This document shows, one piece after another, positions 34,211 through 42,845 of a stretch of DNA of 64,000 nt. Each line of letters begins with the position of its first letter. Positions within the stretch are counted from its first letter, which is position 1. Source of the stretch: JAKPPT01 sp964630305. Lineage in GTDB: Bacteria; Spirochaetota; Spirochaetia; Treponematales; UBA12059. Location of the stretch: contig CAZVTR010000004.1 in NCBI GenBank assembly GCA_964630305.1, positions 14,044-78,043 of the forward strand, given 5' to 3'. The notes under the pieces were generated by a model that did no database searches, was not told where the DNA came from, and saw only the letters and a program-made list of their open reading frames with translations. The translations under genes were made by a program, and so were the position numbers.

Positions 34211-35413
34211 ATGAAACCTATCACAGTCTCTGAATTAACGCTCGATATTCGCACTTTGCTGGAAACCAAGTACCAAAAAATTAGCGTATTAGGAGAAATA
34301 TCAAACTGGAAGATTTCTCCTTCAGGACATGCATATTGTTCTTTGAAAGATGATAAGGCGCTCATACAGGCAGTAATGTTTAGGAATCGTCTATTTTCTT
34401 TGCAGTTTAACCCTCACGATGGACTCCAGGTTGTTGCTACTGGTACAATTTCTGTTTATGAACCTCGCGGGCAATATCAACTTATTATTGATAGTTTAGT
34501 ACAGTATGGCAAAGGCTTGTTACAAAACGAATTTGAGGAACTAAAAAGGAAACTTGCTGCTGAAGGGCTATTTGATCTTGATAAAAAGAAAGCTATTCCT
34601 GCATTCCCGTCATCAGTTGTTGTAATAACCTCACCCAAAGGTGCTGCTGTTCATGACGTTATCAATACATTACAACGACGTGCTCCCCATTGCCTTATCC
34701 GCATACTGCCTGCACTGATGCAGGGTGCTGAAGCTCCTCATGAAATAATTAAAAAAATAAAGTATTCCAATAAGCACAAACTTGGTGATGTGATAATAAT
34801 TGCGCGCGGCGGAGGATCTTCTGAAGACCTCAGTGCTTTTTCCAATGAAGAACTCGTACGAGCTGTTGCAGCTTCTTCGTTACCCATAATAAGCGCTGTG
34901 GGTCATGAAACAGATTGGACACTGTGTGATTTCGCTGCAGATCTCCGTGCTCCCACTCCTACTGCTGCAGCTGAACTTGTGTCTACGAGCACAGCTGCAA
35001 TACATGAAAGAATGAATATCGCACGATTTACCTGCATAACCGCACTAAACGCAAAAATCCAAACACTACGCAGAAGTTTTGAAAAAGCAAACGCTGAAAC
35101 TATGAAGCTGAGAATTTTACGGTTATATGAAGCATATAGCCAAAGACTGGATTATGCGACTACGGTGTGTATGCATTCCATGCAAACAATCTATGCTAAT
35201 ACTATTGGCCGATTTAAGACAGCACGAGCAGTTATTGAATCTGCTAATCCTGAACTCATCCTCTCTCGCGGATATACAATTGTAAAACGCAAGAAAACAA
35301 AAGCACTCATAACAAGCGCTTCAGAAATCAAACCGCATGATATATTGGATTTACAGTTTCACGATGGAGTAATTACTGCATCGGTAGAGGAGAATTCTCA
35401 TGAAAAAGATTGA
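34211..35413 (+). CDS. xseA: exodeoxyribonuclease VII large subunit
   Basis: Catalytic subunit of ExoVII, which degrades single-stranded DNA from both ends. The 400 residues start with an OB-fold (ISVLGEISNWKISPSGHAYC as the DNA-binding face), then the nuclease domain with VVITSPKGAAVHDV, IIARGGGSSEDLSAF and SAVGHETDWTLCDFAADLRA, followed by a C-terminal coiled coil and a GYTIVKR end. ATG 34211 begins the conserved PITVSEL; the frame is open upstream only through TTG. Overlaps xseB by 14 nt. Confidence 0.96.
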   Translation: MKPITVSELTLDIRTLLETKYQKISVLGEISNWKISPSGHAYCSLKDDKALIQAVMFRNRLFSLQFNPHDGLQVVATGTISVYEPRGQYQLIIDSLVQYGKGLLQNEFEELKRKLAAEGLFDLDKKKAIPAFPSSVVVITSPKGAAVHDVINTLQRRAPHCLIRILPALMQGAEAPHEIIKKIKYSNKHKLGDVIIIARGGGSSEDLSAFSNEELVRAVAASSLPIISAVGHETDWTLCDFAADLRAPTPTAAAELVSTSTAAIHERMNIARFTCITALNAKIQTLRRSFEKANAETMKLRILRLYEAYSQRLDYATTVCMHSMQTIYANTIGRFKTARAVIESANPELILSRGYTIVKRKKTKALITSASEIKPHDILDLQFHDGVITASVEENSHEKD

Positions 35414-35639
35414 AGATCGATTAGAAGAACTCGAAATGATTGCTGATAAACTTAGAAATGAAGATATTCCGCTTGATGAAGCAATTAAACTGTTCGAAGA
35501 AGGCATGAAGTTAAGTAAGACGCTTGATAGAGATCTTCGAAAAATAGAAACAAAAGTACAAATACTTATCAATGAAAATGATAATCCGGAATTCCAGGAT
35601 TTTGATGATGATAATGATGAAGACAATACTGAAGATTAA
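35400..35639 (+). CDS. xseB: exodeoxyribonuclease VII small subunit
   Basis: A 79-residue helical partner of XseA. It has the conserved RLEELEMIADKLRNEDIPLD and EAIKLFEEGMKLSKTLDRDL, forming two helices, and then an acidic tail of about 20 Asp/Glu/Asn residues that is longer than in enteric XseB. It overlaps xseA by 14 nt for coupled synthesis (the complex needs several small subunits per large one). Confidence 0.93.
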   Translation: MKKIEDRLEELEMIADKLRNEDIPLDEAIKLFEEGMKLSKTLDRDLRKIETKVQILINENDNPEFQDFDDDNDEDNTED

Positions 35640-35643
35640 AATA

Positions 35644-36048
35644 TTAACTCTTGGGAAAATTTTGAAGATAGGCACGAATTGCCGGTATCAATGCCCTGTC
35701 AGAATCTGCTAATGGTAACGCCTCAATCTCATCAAGCGTAAGCCATTTTACTTGAGAGTGAAAACGCAACTCTAAATTTTCACTCTGTAAATGCACCTCA
35801 TAAGCATGAAGCTCATACTGCTTTTCGTTATGTATAAATGTGCTCGATCCAATAAACGTTTTAACTGTTATAGGTATTGCAAATTCTTCATCGAACTCAC
35901 GTATAAGAGCGTCTACATCCTGTTCACCAGCTTCGACTTTGCCTCCGGGGAATTCCCATGTATTGCTCATTTCACCAGGAGGGAGGCGCAATGCTACCAG
36001 TATCAAATTGCCTTTACGAGCAATTCCTGCAACTGAACAATGGTTCAT
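35644..36048 (-). CDS. Nudix hydrolase, MutT/NudG-like
   Basis: A 134-residue Nudix protein. The Nudix box GGKVEAGEQDVDALIREFDEE (written in parts: G36, E42, R50-E51, E54-E55) is present; the usual Gly after the last Glu pair is replaced. WEFPGGK and the small size are typical of MutT/CTP pyrophosphohydrolase types that clean oxidised or non-canonical nucleotides. The ATG at 36048 shares its A with the stop of the upstream membrane gene (TGATG); a GTG one codon earlier is possible. Convergent with xseB (4 nt apart). Confidence 0.88.
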   Translation of the reverse strand: MNHCSVAGIARKGNLILVALRLPPGEMSNTWEFPGGKVEAGEQDVDALIREFDEEFAIPITVKTFIGSSTFIHNEKQYELHAYEVHLQSENLELRFHSQVKWLTLDEIEALPLADSDRALIPAIRAYLQNFPKS

Positions 36049-36458
36049 CACAATAAAACAACTTGCGGAATAAGGAAATGCACAATGGCAATGATAAGTG
36101 TTACAAAACCTACAGTTTTTCCATATTTACCAAAAAATTCATTTATTTTTTCGAGAGAGTCAGTTGTGAGTGATGCATTCTTTTGATAGAACTCTAAAAA
36201 TAATTTTGCTCCGCTTAGAATGCCTGCACTTGCTGGAAGCAAGTCCCCTATTACCGGAATATCACCCCGCATAACTATGATAAGCTTTAAGAGTCCAATA
36301 GTTGCCGCGAGTATACCAATGACAAGCCGAACAGTGACATCATTTAAATAATGCCTTACTCCATCAAAAGCAGTACCTTTGTCTGGTGCATTGGTAAGGA
36401 TAATTGCATATCCTGCCAGCAAATTCATTACTATACTTAAAAAATAAAACTGTTCCAT
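36048..36458 (-). CDS. small integral membrane protein of unknown function
   Basis: A 136-residue protein with four hydrophobic segments (about 5-20, 43-63, 70-86 and 115-133) separated by short polar loops (NAPDKGTAFDGVRHYLND; KNASLTTDSLEKINEFFGKY). I do not recognise the family. No metal or nucleotide motif is visible. It is coupled to the Nudix gene downstream (TGATG). The helix-rich inner-membrane location is inferred from hydrophobicity only. Confidence 0.6.
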   Translation of the reverse strand: MEQFYFLSIVMNLLAGYAIILTNAPDKGTAFDGVRHYLNDVTVRLVIGILAATIGLLKLIIVMRGDIPVIGDLLPASAGILSGAKLFLEFYQKNASLTTDSLEKINEFFGKYGKTVGFVTLIIAIVHFLIPQVVLL

Positions 36459-36539
36459 AGTATACCCTCAATATAATTCACCTATTTACATTATAAGATA
36501 ACGTTACAGGATTTTCCACTATAGGTCAATATTTTAAAA

Positions 36540-37271
36540 CTATACAACAGGTGTTTCAGCACTAAGCAGTAACGCATACAAAAATGATTCTAATTCAGCA
36601 GATGCTTTACTTTGATATTGTCGTAAATCATGTGAAAGCGGGTTATGCAAGAGATTAACAATTCGGCTGGGTTTCTGACTCAAAACAATAAGTTCATTTC
36701 CAATGTATATTGCTTCTTTAACATCATGGGTGACAACTATTGCTGTTCTTTTTTCTTCTTTTTGTATGGCAATAAATAAGTCCATAATAAGCAGTTTTGT
36801 TTTTATATCAAGAGCACTAAAGGGTTCATCCAACAACAAAATTGATCCAGGATTAGCAAATGCCCGTGCGAGTGCAACACGTTTTTGCATCCCTTCTGAT
36901 ATTTGAAATGGTTTGTAAAATGCAAAATTTTCAAGCTGTACTTTTTTTAAAATATCATACGCTAGTGCTTCTCGCTGTGATTTTGAACTAATACGCGATT
37001 TTAAGGGAATTGTAATGTTTTCAAGGATGCTTATCCATGGCAGTAATCTGTTGCTTTGAAAAATATAGCTATTGGGAGTATTATGAAAACCAACAATCGA
37101 ACCAGAATAATTCGTATCCAACCCACTTAAAATATTTAAAAGTGATGTCTTACCGCAACCTGATGGTCCAAGGATTACCGTAATTTCATTTACTGAAAAT
37201 GTGTGTGTTAGTGAATCGAGAACTACTAGATCATCATAGCGTTTTGTTAAGTCTTTGATTGCAAGTTCCAT
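36540..37271 (-). CDS. ABC transporter ATP-binding protein (NitT/TauT type)
   Basis: A 243-residue ATPase powering uptake with the permease and binding protein encoded just upstream. Walker A is GPSGCGKTS (about 34-42), the Q-loop is FQSNRLLPW, Walker B is ILLLDEP with the D-loop SALD, and the switch is VVTHD. The signature normally LSGGM/Q is here ISEGMQKR, with the first Gly replaced by Glu, which may slow ATP closure. This pattern (RLLPW, GMQ-R-VALARA) is typical of transporters for nitrate, taurine, sulphonates or thiamine precursors; the substrate is unknown. Overlaps the permease gene by 25 nt. Confidence 0.9.
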   Translation of the reverse strand: MELAIKDLTKRYDDLVVLDSLTHTFSVNEITVILGPSGCGKTSLLNILSGLDTNYSGSIVGFHNTPNSYIFQSNRLLPWISILENITIPLKSRISSKSQREALAYDILKKVQLENFAFYKPFQISEGMQKRVALARAFANPGSILLLDEPFSALDIKTKLLIMDLFIAIQKEEKRTAIVVTHDVKEAIYIGNELIVLSQKPSRIVNLLHNPLSHDLRQYQSKASAELESFLYALLLSAETPVV

Positions 37272-38011
37272 TTTGCTTTCCTGAATAACAAATAAAAAAG
37301 TAAATCACTTGCAGCACATAAAAAAATTCCACAAAGTACCCATGCAAATACTTTTGGTGTCTCTAACATAATTCGAGCGTTATTCATTTCGGTCCCAATT
37401 GCAAAAACAGGCTGACTGAGTATCTCACCGGCAATGACAACTTTCCAGGTAAGGCTTAATGTATTGTGCAGAGCAGCAAAAAAAAATGGCTTTAATGTGG
37501 GTAAATAGAGGTATCGAATTCGATCTAAGGGTAAAAACCGATAAGCCTTCATCATTTCAACATATTGTACATCAACTGAAGTAAGTCCTGTATAAATACT
37601 TGTAGTAATTACAGGAAAACTCATCAATATTGCAGAAAATACTGGTACAAAACTTGAAGGGAACCAAATGAGAGCTAATAAAATCAGTGCTACAACTGGT
37701 GTAGCCCTGATTAATGTCATAAAAGGATGAATTATAATTGAAAATGCCGGCAGTAAAAATGAAAAAATCCCAATGAGTACACCGAGCACCATTGCAATAA
37801 AAAACGCATAGAGTCCACGCTGTATAGTCCCATATACTATTTTAATAAAAGAATCAGATTGAGTTAAATTGAACAGTTCACGTAAGACCAGCTCAGGCTG
37901 CGGTAAAATAATATCTTTTTTATAGATAAGGGCTCCCCCTTTCCAGATTAACAGCAAAAGGAAAAGCCCTAAGGTATAATAAATCACTTTAGACAGTTTT
38001 TCTCTTGTCAT
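37247..38011 (-). CDS. ABC transporter permease (NitT/TauT type)
   Basis: A 254-residue inner-membrane subunit with about six membrane segments and the EAA-type cytoplasmic loop EMMKAYRFLPLDRIRYLYLP (about 155-175) that contacts the ATPase. VVIAGEILSQP and the G-x-E-M-N-N-A motif after it are typical of the SsuC/TauC/NrtB branch. The start overlaps the stop of the binding-protein gene as ATGA. It completes a three-gene uptake system. Confidence 0.9.
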   Translation of the reverse strand: MTREKLSKVIYYTLGLFLLLLIWKGGALIYKKDIILPQPELVLRELFNLTQSDSFIKIVYGTIQRGLYAFFIAMVLGVLIGIFSFLLPAFSIIIHPFMTLIRATPVVALILLALIWFPSSFVPVFSAILMSFPVITTSIYTGLTSVDVQYVEMMKAYRFLPLDRIRYLYLPTLKPFFFAALHNTLSLTWKVVIAGEILSQPVFAIGTEMNNARIMLETPKVFAWVLCGIFLCAASDLLFYLLFRKAKWNLQSKT

Positions 38012-39015
38012 TTAACAACACAATAAAAGGAATTGTCTGGCAGTTTATTGCCTATTGAATCTGGTGATTCTTGTAAAAACACACTCAGCATAGCTGTAAT
38101 TTGCTGTTTGGCATTGGGTGCAGTAATAAAAACATAGTTAGATTTTGGAATTGATGCTTTCACAACGCTAGCTTTGAGCCCAAATCCTAATTCTTCAGCA
38201 AGCGTGCCGGCTTCTCCCGGGTTAGCAATAACAGCTTGCATTGACTGCTCATAGTATTTCATAAACTGTGAAACCAAAGAAGGATATTGACGTACAAGGC
38301 TTCCTTTTACAACGAGTAGTGTCATTGGATAATCTTTTTGTCCAGTAGCTTTTGTCCAATCAGCAGCAAGTGAAAAGGGTTCACGTAGCGAATTATTATT
38401 GAGACGCGCAACTGTAGCAAATGGTTCTGGTAAAACAGCCGTTTCGATTTTTCCAGCTGCTAGTGATGCAGCCATTTCTGGATACGGCATTGAGAATATC
38501 ATGGTTATGCCATCTGGTTTTGATTCATTTTGAGTGTAAACAGGAATCTTGTAAAAACGAGCAATGGTTCGTAGCAGGTACTCAGGTGTAGCACCCTGCC
38601 CCGCAACATAAATTGATTTGCCTGCTAAATCGGCAAAGCTTTTAATATCAGTATTGTTTGTTAAAATTTGAACCATACCATTACCAATGACTGCCAGTGC
38701 AGGATAATCTATCCCCGAATTATATAATTTCGTTGCAACATTTACAGGTAGCACAGCAAAGTCAAGCTCTTGAGTGAGTATTTTTGCTGTAACAGCGTCA
38801 ACAGAAGGGAGCAGTTGCACCATAATGCTCTTGGAATTTAATTCTGGTTTTTTGACAATATGAAGAGCACCAATGCCCGACGGTCCCTTTATGAGCCCAA
38901 CTTGAAGCGTTGTTGGTTCAGGACCTTGAGCTTTAGTGCCTAAACTAAACACCGCTAATGAAACCAAGCTGCAAATTGCTATAGCAAGTAGTATATGCTT
39001 TAATCTCTGTATCAT
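38008..39015 (-). CDS. ABC transporter substrate-binding protein (NMT1/THI5-like)
   Basis: A 335-residue periplasmic protein with an N-terminal signal segment (about 7-27, LLAIAICSLVSLAVFSLG) and no clear lipobox. The mature part has the two-lobe pattern of NMT1/THI5/SsuA proteins: VGLIKGPSGIGALHI, LDFAVLPVNVATKLYN, GKSIYVAGQGATPEYLLRT and TAVLPEPFATVA. The tandem GPSG/GQGATPE pattern resembles binders of small anionic or heterocyclic compounds. A strong AGGAGG precedes the ATG. First gene of the transporter; its promoter region is shared back-to-back with the mcsA operon. Confidence 0.88.
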   Translation of the reverse strand: MIQRLKHILLAIAICSLVSLAVFSLGTKAQGPEPTTLQVGLIKGPSGIGALHIVKKPELNSKSIMVQLLPSVDAVTAKILTQELDFAVLPVNVATKLYNSGIDYPALAVIGNGMVQILTNNTDIKSFADLAGKSIYVAGQGATPEYLLRTIARFYKIPVYTQNESKPDGITMIFSMPYPEMAASLAAGKIETAVLPEPFATVARLNNNSLREPFSLAADWTKATGQKDYPMTLLVVKGSLVRQYPSLVSQFMKYYEQSMQAVIANPGEAGTLAEELGFGLKASVVKASIPKSNYVFITAPNAKQQITAMLSVFLQESPDSIGNKLPDNSFYCVVK

Positions 39016-39067
39016 AGAAAAACCTCCTTTGTAGTTTTGTATGGTCTATGTACCTCTAGTTGCACTA

Positions 39068-39117
39068 TTGTCAACAACATAACTGCATCATATACTATTA
39101 ATACCATACTACTAATA
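39068..39117 (+). promoter_or_regulatory. promoter and candidate operator of the mcsA-mcsB-clpC operon
   Basis: TTGTCA (39068-39073), 17 nt, TATACT (39091-39096). Starting inside the -10 box, ATACTATTAATA (39092-39103) is repeated as ATACTACTAATA (39106-39117), one mismatch, 14-bp period, covering the expected transcription start. The reverse strand of the same -35 reads TTGACA (39074-39069), so a divergent promoter for the ABC genes overlaps it. No CtsR heptad or CIRCE-type inverted repeat is seen. Confidence 0.55.
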
Positions 39118-39131
39118 AAAAGAGAAGATAA

Positions 39132-39308
39132 ATGGAATGCCCGCATTGCGCTATGAGTTTAGAAACATTACTCCGCTTGAAGAAACTTGGTTGTGAACAT
39201 TGCAGCATAGTTTTTAAAGATGAAATTATAAAAATATATAAAAATACATGGTCACATACCGCTATATTCTCTACTGAGAATAGTAATCCTAGAGGTGCTA
39301 ATGCCTGA
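39132..39308 (+). CDS. mini-McsA: single Cys4 zinc-finger protein
   Basis: A 58-residue gene with AGAGAAG before its ATG. Residues 3-6 (CPHC) and 21-24 (CEHC) form one Cys4 zinc finger; the rest is basic and polar. Its place, directly before an McsB homologue and clpC and overlapping the former by 8 nt, marks it as the McsA position. Usual McsA is about 180 residues with two finger-like motifs and a UVR domain; here only one finger remains and the UVR motif is found only in ClpC. It might still bind the McsB homologue and recruit ClpC (inference), or be a remnant. Confidence 0.7.
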   Translation: MECPHCAMSLETLLRLKKLGCEHCSIVFKDEIIKIYKNTWSHTAIFSTENSNPRGANA

Positions 39309-40314
39309 ATCGACTACAAATTGTATTCTTACCTCAATGATTATAGCCTCCCGCAATATCTCTGGCTACAAATTTTCACCTACTATTACTGAGCAAGAAC
39401 AATTAGAACTTCAAAAAAAAATTATTCAAATAGCTAAGGATTTACAATTACAGATTATTCCAATCCCTTCCTTAACGCTGTCTCAAAAAAGTACATTGGT
39501 GTCTCAAGGTATTATTTCTAAAAGTTTTATATTAGAACCGTCTCGCTACATTGTAACAGATCCTGTTACTCAAGCATACTATATAATCTGTGATGAAAAT
39601 CATATTACATACAAATTACAGCAACCCAAATTTTCAGTACGCAGTCTTTACGAACAGTGTATCAAAGATCTAGATAATCTTGGAAATCATGTAAACTTTG
39701 CGTGGAATGATGAATTTGGATATCTTACAACTTCTATAGCTGAGCTTGGAACAGGAATGATTTTTTCTTTTTTGATTCATGTACCAGGACTTAGTTTATA
39801 TGGAGCGCTTGATTCAGTTTTCAGACAGATCTTAGAAACAGGATGTGAAATAACCAGCAAATCCCTATCTTCATTTGGACCAAATGGAGCTTTTTTTACA
39901 ATAACCATGCCGGTGATTCCTTTTGGATATGAAGCAATCTATCTCGAAAAAATAGAACGTGCATTACAATCACTTATCGAATACGAGCAAACTATTCAAG
40001 CTAAACTGTTATTAAACAATAAATTACAGTTATATGACAAAATTGGACGATCATTTGGTCTACTACAGTATGCATATGAAGTTTCTTATGATGAATATAT
40101 TGCTATTATGTCAGATATTCGATTTGGCATACAAACAGGTATTCTCTCTTGTAAAGATCCAGCAATTATTGATCCTTATATTATTTGTGATCCAGTTCTT
40201 ACTGTAGAAAACCAACAAGAAAAGTTTGAATCTGAAGCTCAAACACGCGCTATTCAGATGAAAAAAATTGCAAAATATATTACATTTAATAGCAAGGAGT
40301 CTATGAGTGTTTAA
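39301..40314 (+). CDS. McsB-like protein, predicted arginine-kinase pseudoenzyme
   Basis: A 337-residue homologue of protein arginine kinase McsB (phosphagen-kinase fold). The alignable skeleton is clear: TSMIIASRN (11-19) for the family SSRIRLARN, CDENH for NEEDH, NDEFGYLT...LGTGM for NEQRGYLT...VGTGLRAS, RSFGLL for RSYGVL and MSDIRFGI for LSDVRLGI. But two of the three nucleotide-binding Arg of the first motif are Met and Ile, the Arg after GTGL is missing, the Arg after NEEDH is missing, and the RGxxGExS substrate loop is gone. Phosphotransfer therefore looks unlikely; an adaptor for ClpC is the best guess. ATG 39301 has AGAGG 5 nt upstream and overlaps mini-McsA; the 3' end overlaps clpC. 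Confidence 0.8.
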   Translation: MPESTTNCILTSMIIASRNISGYKFSPTITEQEQLELQKKIIQIAKDLQLQIIPIPSLTLSQKSTLVSQGIISKSFILEPSRYIVTDPVTQAYYIICDENHITYKLQQPKFSVRSLYEQCIKDLDNLGNHVNFAWNDEFGYLTTSIAELGTGMIFSFLIHVPGLSLYGALDSVFRQILETGCEITSKSLSSFGPNGAFFTITMPVIPFGYEAIYLEKIERALQSLIEYEQTIQAKLLLNNKLQLYDKIGRSFGLLQYAYEVSYDEYIAIMSDIRFGIQTGILSCKDPAIIDPYIICDPVLTVENQQEKFESEAQTRAIQMKKIAKYITFNSKESMSV

Positions 40315-42784
40315 GGGATTAACAAAGCGTGCCCAAAAGGTTTTAACAATACTTGCTCAGGAAGAAGCAAAGCATTTTCATTCAACAGAACTCTTGCCGG
40401 AACATGTACTGCTTGCAATTTTACGTTCAGAAGAAGGTTCTGGATATAAACTTTTGGAATCGCTTTCTATTGATTTGCTTGAACTCAAACTTGAATTAGA
40501 AAAAACATGCATATCTAAGAAAAGCGGCTTTTTACTTGGTGATGCACCCCTATCACGCAGATTAAAAATAATGCTCGAAACAGCTGCTGAAGAAGCACAC
40601 TTTCTTGAAAGTGAATATATTGGAACTGAGCATCTTGTTTTGTCCTGTGCACGAGAAGATGATTCTGTTTTGCACAATTATCTACTAAAAAATTCTATAA
40701 GCTATGAACAACTAAAAAAATCACTTCAAGAAATTACATCATCATTAGAAGAACAACAAGTACGCAATACTATTCAAAATTCCAAATATACAAACTCTGG
40801 AACAAAAAAACTCTTTCTTGATGATTTTTCAATTGATCTTACAGCACTTGCAAAAAACAGCAGACTTGACCCAATCATTGACAGGAAACGTGAACTCCAG
40901 AGAATTATTCAAATTTTATGCCGCAGGACTAAAAATAATCCTATACTGCTCGGCGAACCTGGAGTTGGCAAAACTGCTTTAATCGAAGGTCTTGCTCAAT
41001 ACATTGCACAAAAAAATGTTCCTGTAAGTTTACAAGATAAACGGATTATAATGCTGGATATGGCATCAATTGTTGCTGGTACAAAATATCGCGGAGAATT
41101 TGAAGAGCGCTTAAAAAAAATAATTAAAGAAATCATTGCCGAAAAAAATATAATCCTCTTTATCGATGAGATTCATACTATAATTGGCGCTGGTGGAGCA
41201 GAAGGAACCATCGATGCATCAAATATGCTTAAGCCCAGTCTATCACGAGGGGAAATTCAATGTATCGGTGCCACTACAATCAGTGAATATAAAAAATACC
41301 TGGAAAAAGATGCCGCATTAGAACGAAGATTTCAAACTGTTCTCGTGGAAGAGCCCGATTTAAACGCAACACTTGAAATCCTGGAAGGAATTAAATCATA
41401 TTATGAAAAATTTCATCATGTTCACTATTCAAAAGAAGCATTAGAAACAGCAGTAAAGCTTGCAAAACGTTTTCTTCATGAACGATCTTTTCCCGATAAA
41501 GCTATTGATATTATTGACGAAGCTGGAGCGGCAAAACAGATTGCTACTTCCGCATTACAAAATCATGATTCTATTCAAAACCAAATTTCAGAACTTTCTG
41601 CTCAGAAGCTTCAGCTTGTTTCACAGCAAAATTATGAAGCTGCAGCTCTGATTCGTGATAAAATAAAGCAACTTAAAAACGAACTTGAACAAGCTGATTT
41701 TCATAATAGCAACTCATATGTAAATGTCACTGAAGATGATATCTATAATGCTGTCGCAACAATGACCGGTATACCAATTAATCGTATTCGTGATGATGAT
41801 TCTCTGTATCTGATCAAACTTGAATCTATGATTCATGAGCGTATCATTGGCCAGCATGAAGCTGTTAAAGCTATTGCGCATGCAATACGAAGAGCTCGTG
41901 CAGGAATTGCTGATGAACGAAGACCCTATGGTTCCTTTATTTTTCTTGGTCCAACAGGAGTTGGGAAAACCCTACTAGCAAAAACACTAGCTGAAATTTT
42001 ATTTGGAGATACAGAAGCACTGATACGTATTGATATGTCTGATTTCATGGAAAAACATACCGTAGCAAGACTCGTAGGTGCTCCTCCAGGTTATGTTGGT
42101 TATGAAGAAGGCGGGCTCCTCACAGAAAAAGTACGACATAAACCATACTGCATTATTCTCTTTGATGAAATTGAAAAAGCTCACCCAGATGTCTTTAACT
42201 TGCTTTTACAGGTATTAGAAGAAGGCGAACTTCAGGATAATCTTGGACATACTGTTTCATTTAGAAATGCATTGTTAATTATGACGAGTAATGCAGGAAC
42301 TCAAGAAATACTGCACGGTAAACGTCTTGGATTTGGCAGCGAAGAAAAACGTTTTGACTATGCTGTAATAAAAGAGTCAGCAAATAAAGAACTTATGAAT
42401 TTTCTGAAACCAGAATTTATAAATCGAATTGATGAAATTATAGTTTTTGAACCGCTTTCCAAACAAGATATTGAAGCTATTTTTGAGTTGGAAATTACTA
42501 AGCTCCAAGATCGTTTACAAGCTCAAAATCTTCAGCTAAAAATTGATAAACATGCAAAGCAGTACTTTATTGAACATGGATACAGTGATGCGTATGGGGC
42601 TAGACCTTTGCGAAGACTCATTATTAAAGAAATTGAAAATAAAATTGCCGAGGGCATTATTTCTGGAACCTACATACCTTATTCAACTATTAATATCAGC
42701 TGTAAAAACAATGAAATTACTATAACTGCAACCGCTGCTGCTAAAAAACCTGAAACTGCAGCAACAATTGCTACCAAATACTAG
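40307..42784 (+). CDS. clpC: ClpC-type AAA+ unfoldase
   Basis: An 825-residue Hsp100 protein that unfolds substrates for ClpP in the cytoplasm. It has an N-terminal repeat domain (FKGLTKRAQKVL, EHVLLAILRSEEGSGY), first AAA module with GEPGVGKT (about 216), FIDEIHTIIGAGG, a UVR-type middle region (QNYEAAALIRDKIKQLKNEL), and a second AAA module with GPTGVGKT (about 548), ending with GARPLRR sensor 2. The loop GKRLGFGSE carries the ClpP-binding LGF tripeptide. GTG is the start (AAGGAG 7 nt upstream). Third gene of the operon with mini-McsA and the McsB pseudoenzyme; normally these partners activate ClpC. Confidence 0.95.
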   Translation: MFKGLTKRAQKVLTILAQEEAKHFHSTELLPEHVLLAILRSEEGSGYKLLESLSIDLLELKLELEKTCISKKSGFLLGDAPLSRRLKIMLETAAEEAHFLESEYIGTEHLVLSCAREDDSVLHNYLLKNSISYEQLKKSLQEITSSLEEQQVRNTIQNSKYTNSGTKKLFLDDFSIDLTALAKNSRLDPIIDRKRELQRIIQILCRRTKNNPILLGEPGVGKTALIEGLAQYIAQKNVPVSLQDKRIIMLDMASIVAGTKYRGEFEERLKKIIKEIIAEKNIILFIDEIHTIIGAGGAEGTIDASNMLKPSLSRGEIQCIGATTISEYKKYLEKDAALERRFQTVLVEEPDLNATLEILEGIKSYYEKFHHVHYSKEALETAVKLAKRFLHERSFPDKAIDIIDEAGAAKQIATSALQNHDSIQNQISELSAQKLQLVSQQNYEAAALIRDKIKQLKNELEQADFHNSNSYVNVTEDDIYNAVATMTGIPINRIRDDDSLYLIKLESMIHERIIGQHEAVKAIAHAIRRARAGIADERRPYGSFIFLGPTGVGKTLLAKTLAEILFGDTEALIRIDMSDFMEKHTVARLVGAPPGYVGYEEGGLLTEKVRHKPYCIILFDEIEKAHPDVFNLLLQVLEEGELQDNLGHTVSFRNALLIMTSNAGTQEILHGKRLGFGSEEKRFDYAVIKESANKELMNFLKPEFINRIDEIIVFEPLSKQDIEAIFELEITKLQDRLQAQNLQLKIDKHAKQYFIEHGYSDAYGARPLRRLIIKEIENKIAEGIISGTYIPYSTINISCKNNEITITATAAAKKPETAATIATKY

Positions 42785-42845
42785 TTATCAAGAATATTCT
42801 CTAGCATTAATTTTATGTGAAAATTTATTAGTCCTTCTAATGCTC

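Noticed and set aside
36048..36051. GTG start for the Nudix gene
   Set aside because: The GTG is possible, but the ATG one codon later forms the common TGATG junction, so it was preferred.
42785..42845. Possible hairpin after clpC (AGCATTA / TAATGCT)
   Set aside because: Seven pairs with a loop of about 28 nt and no U-run; too weak for a terminator.
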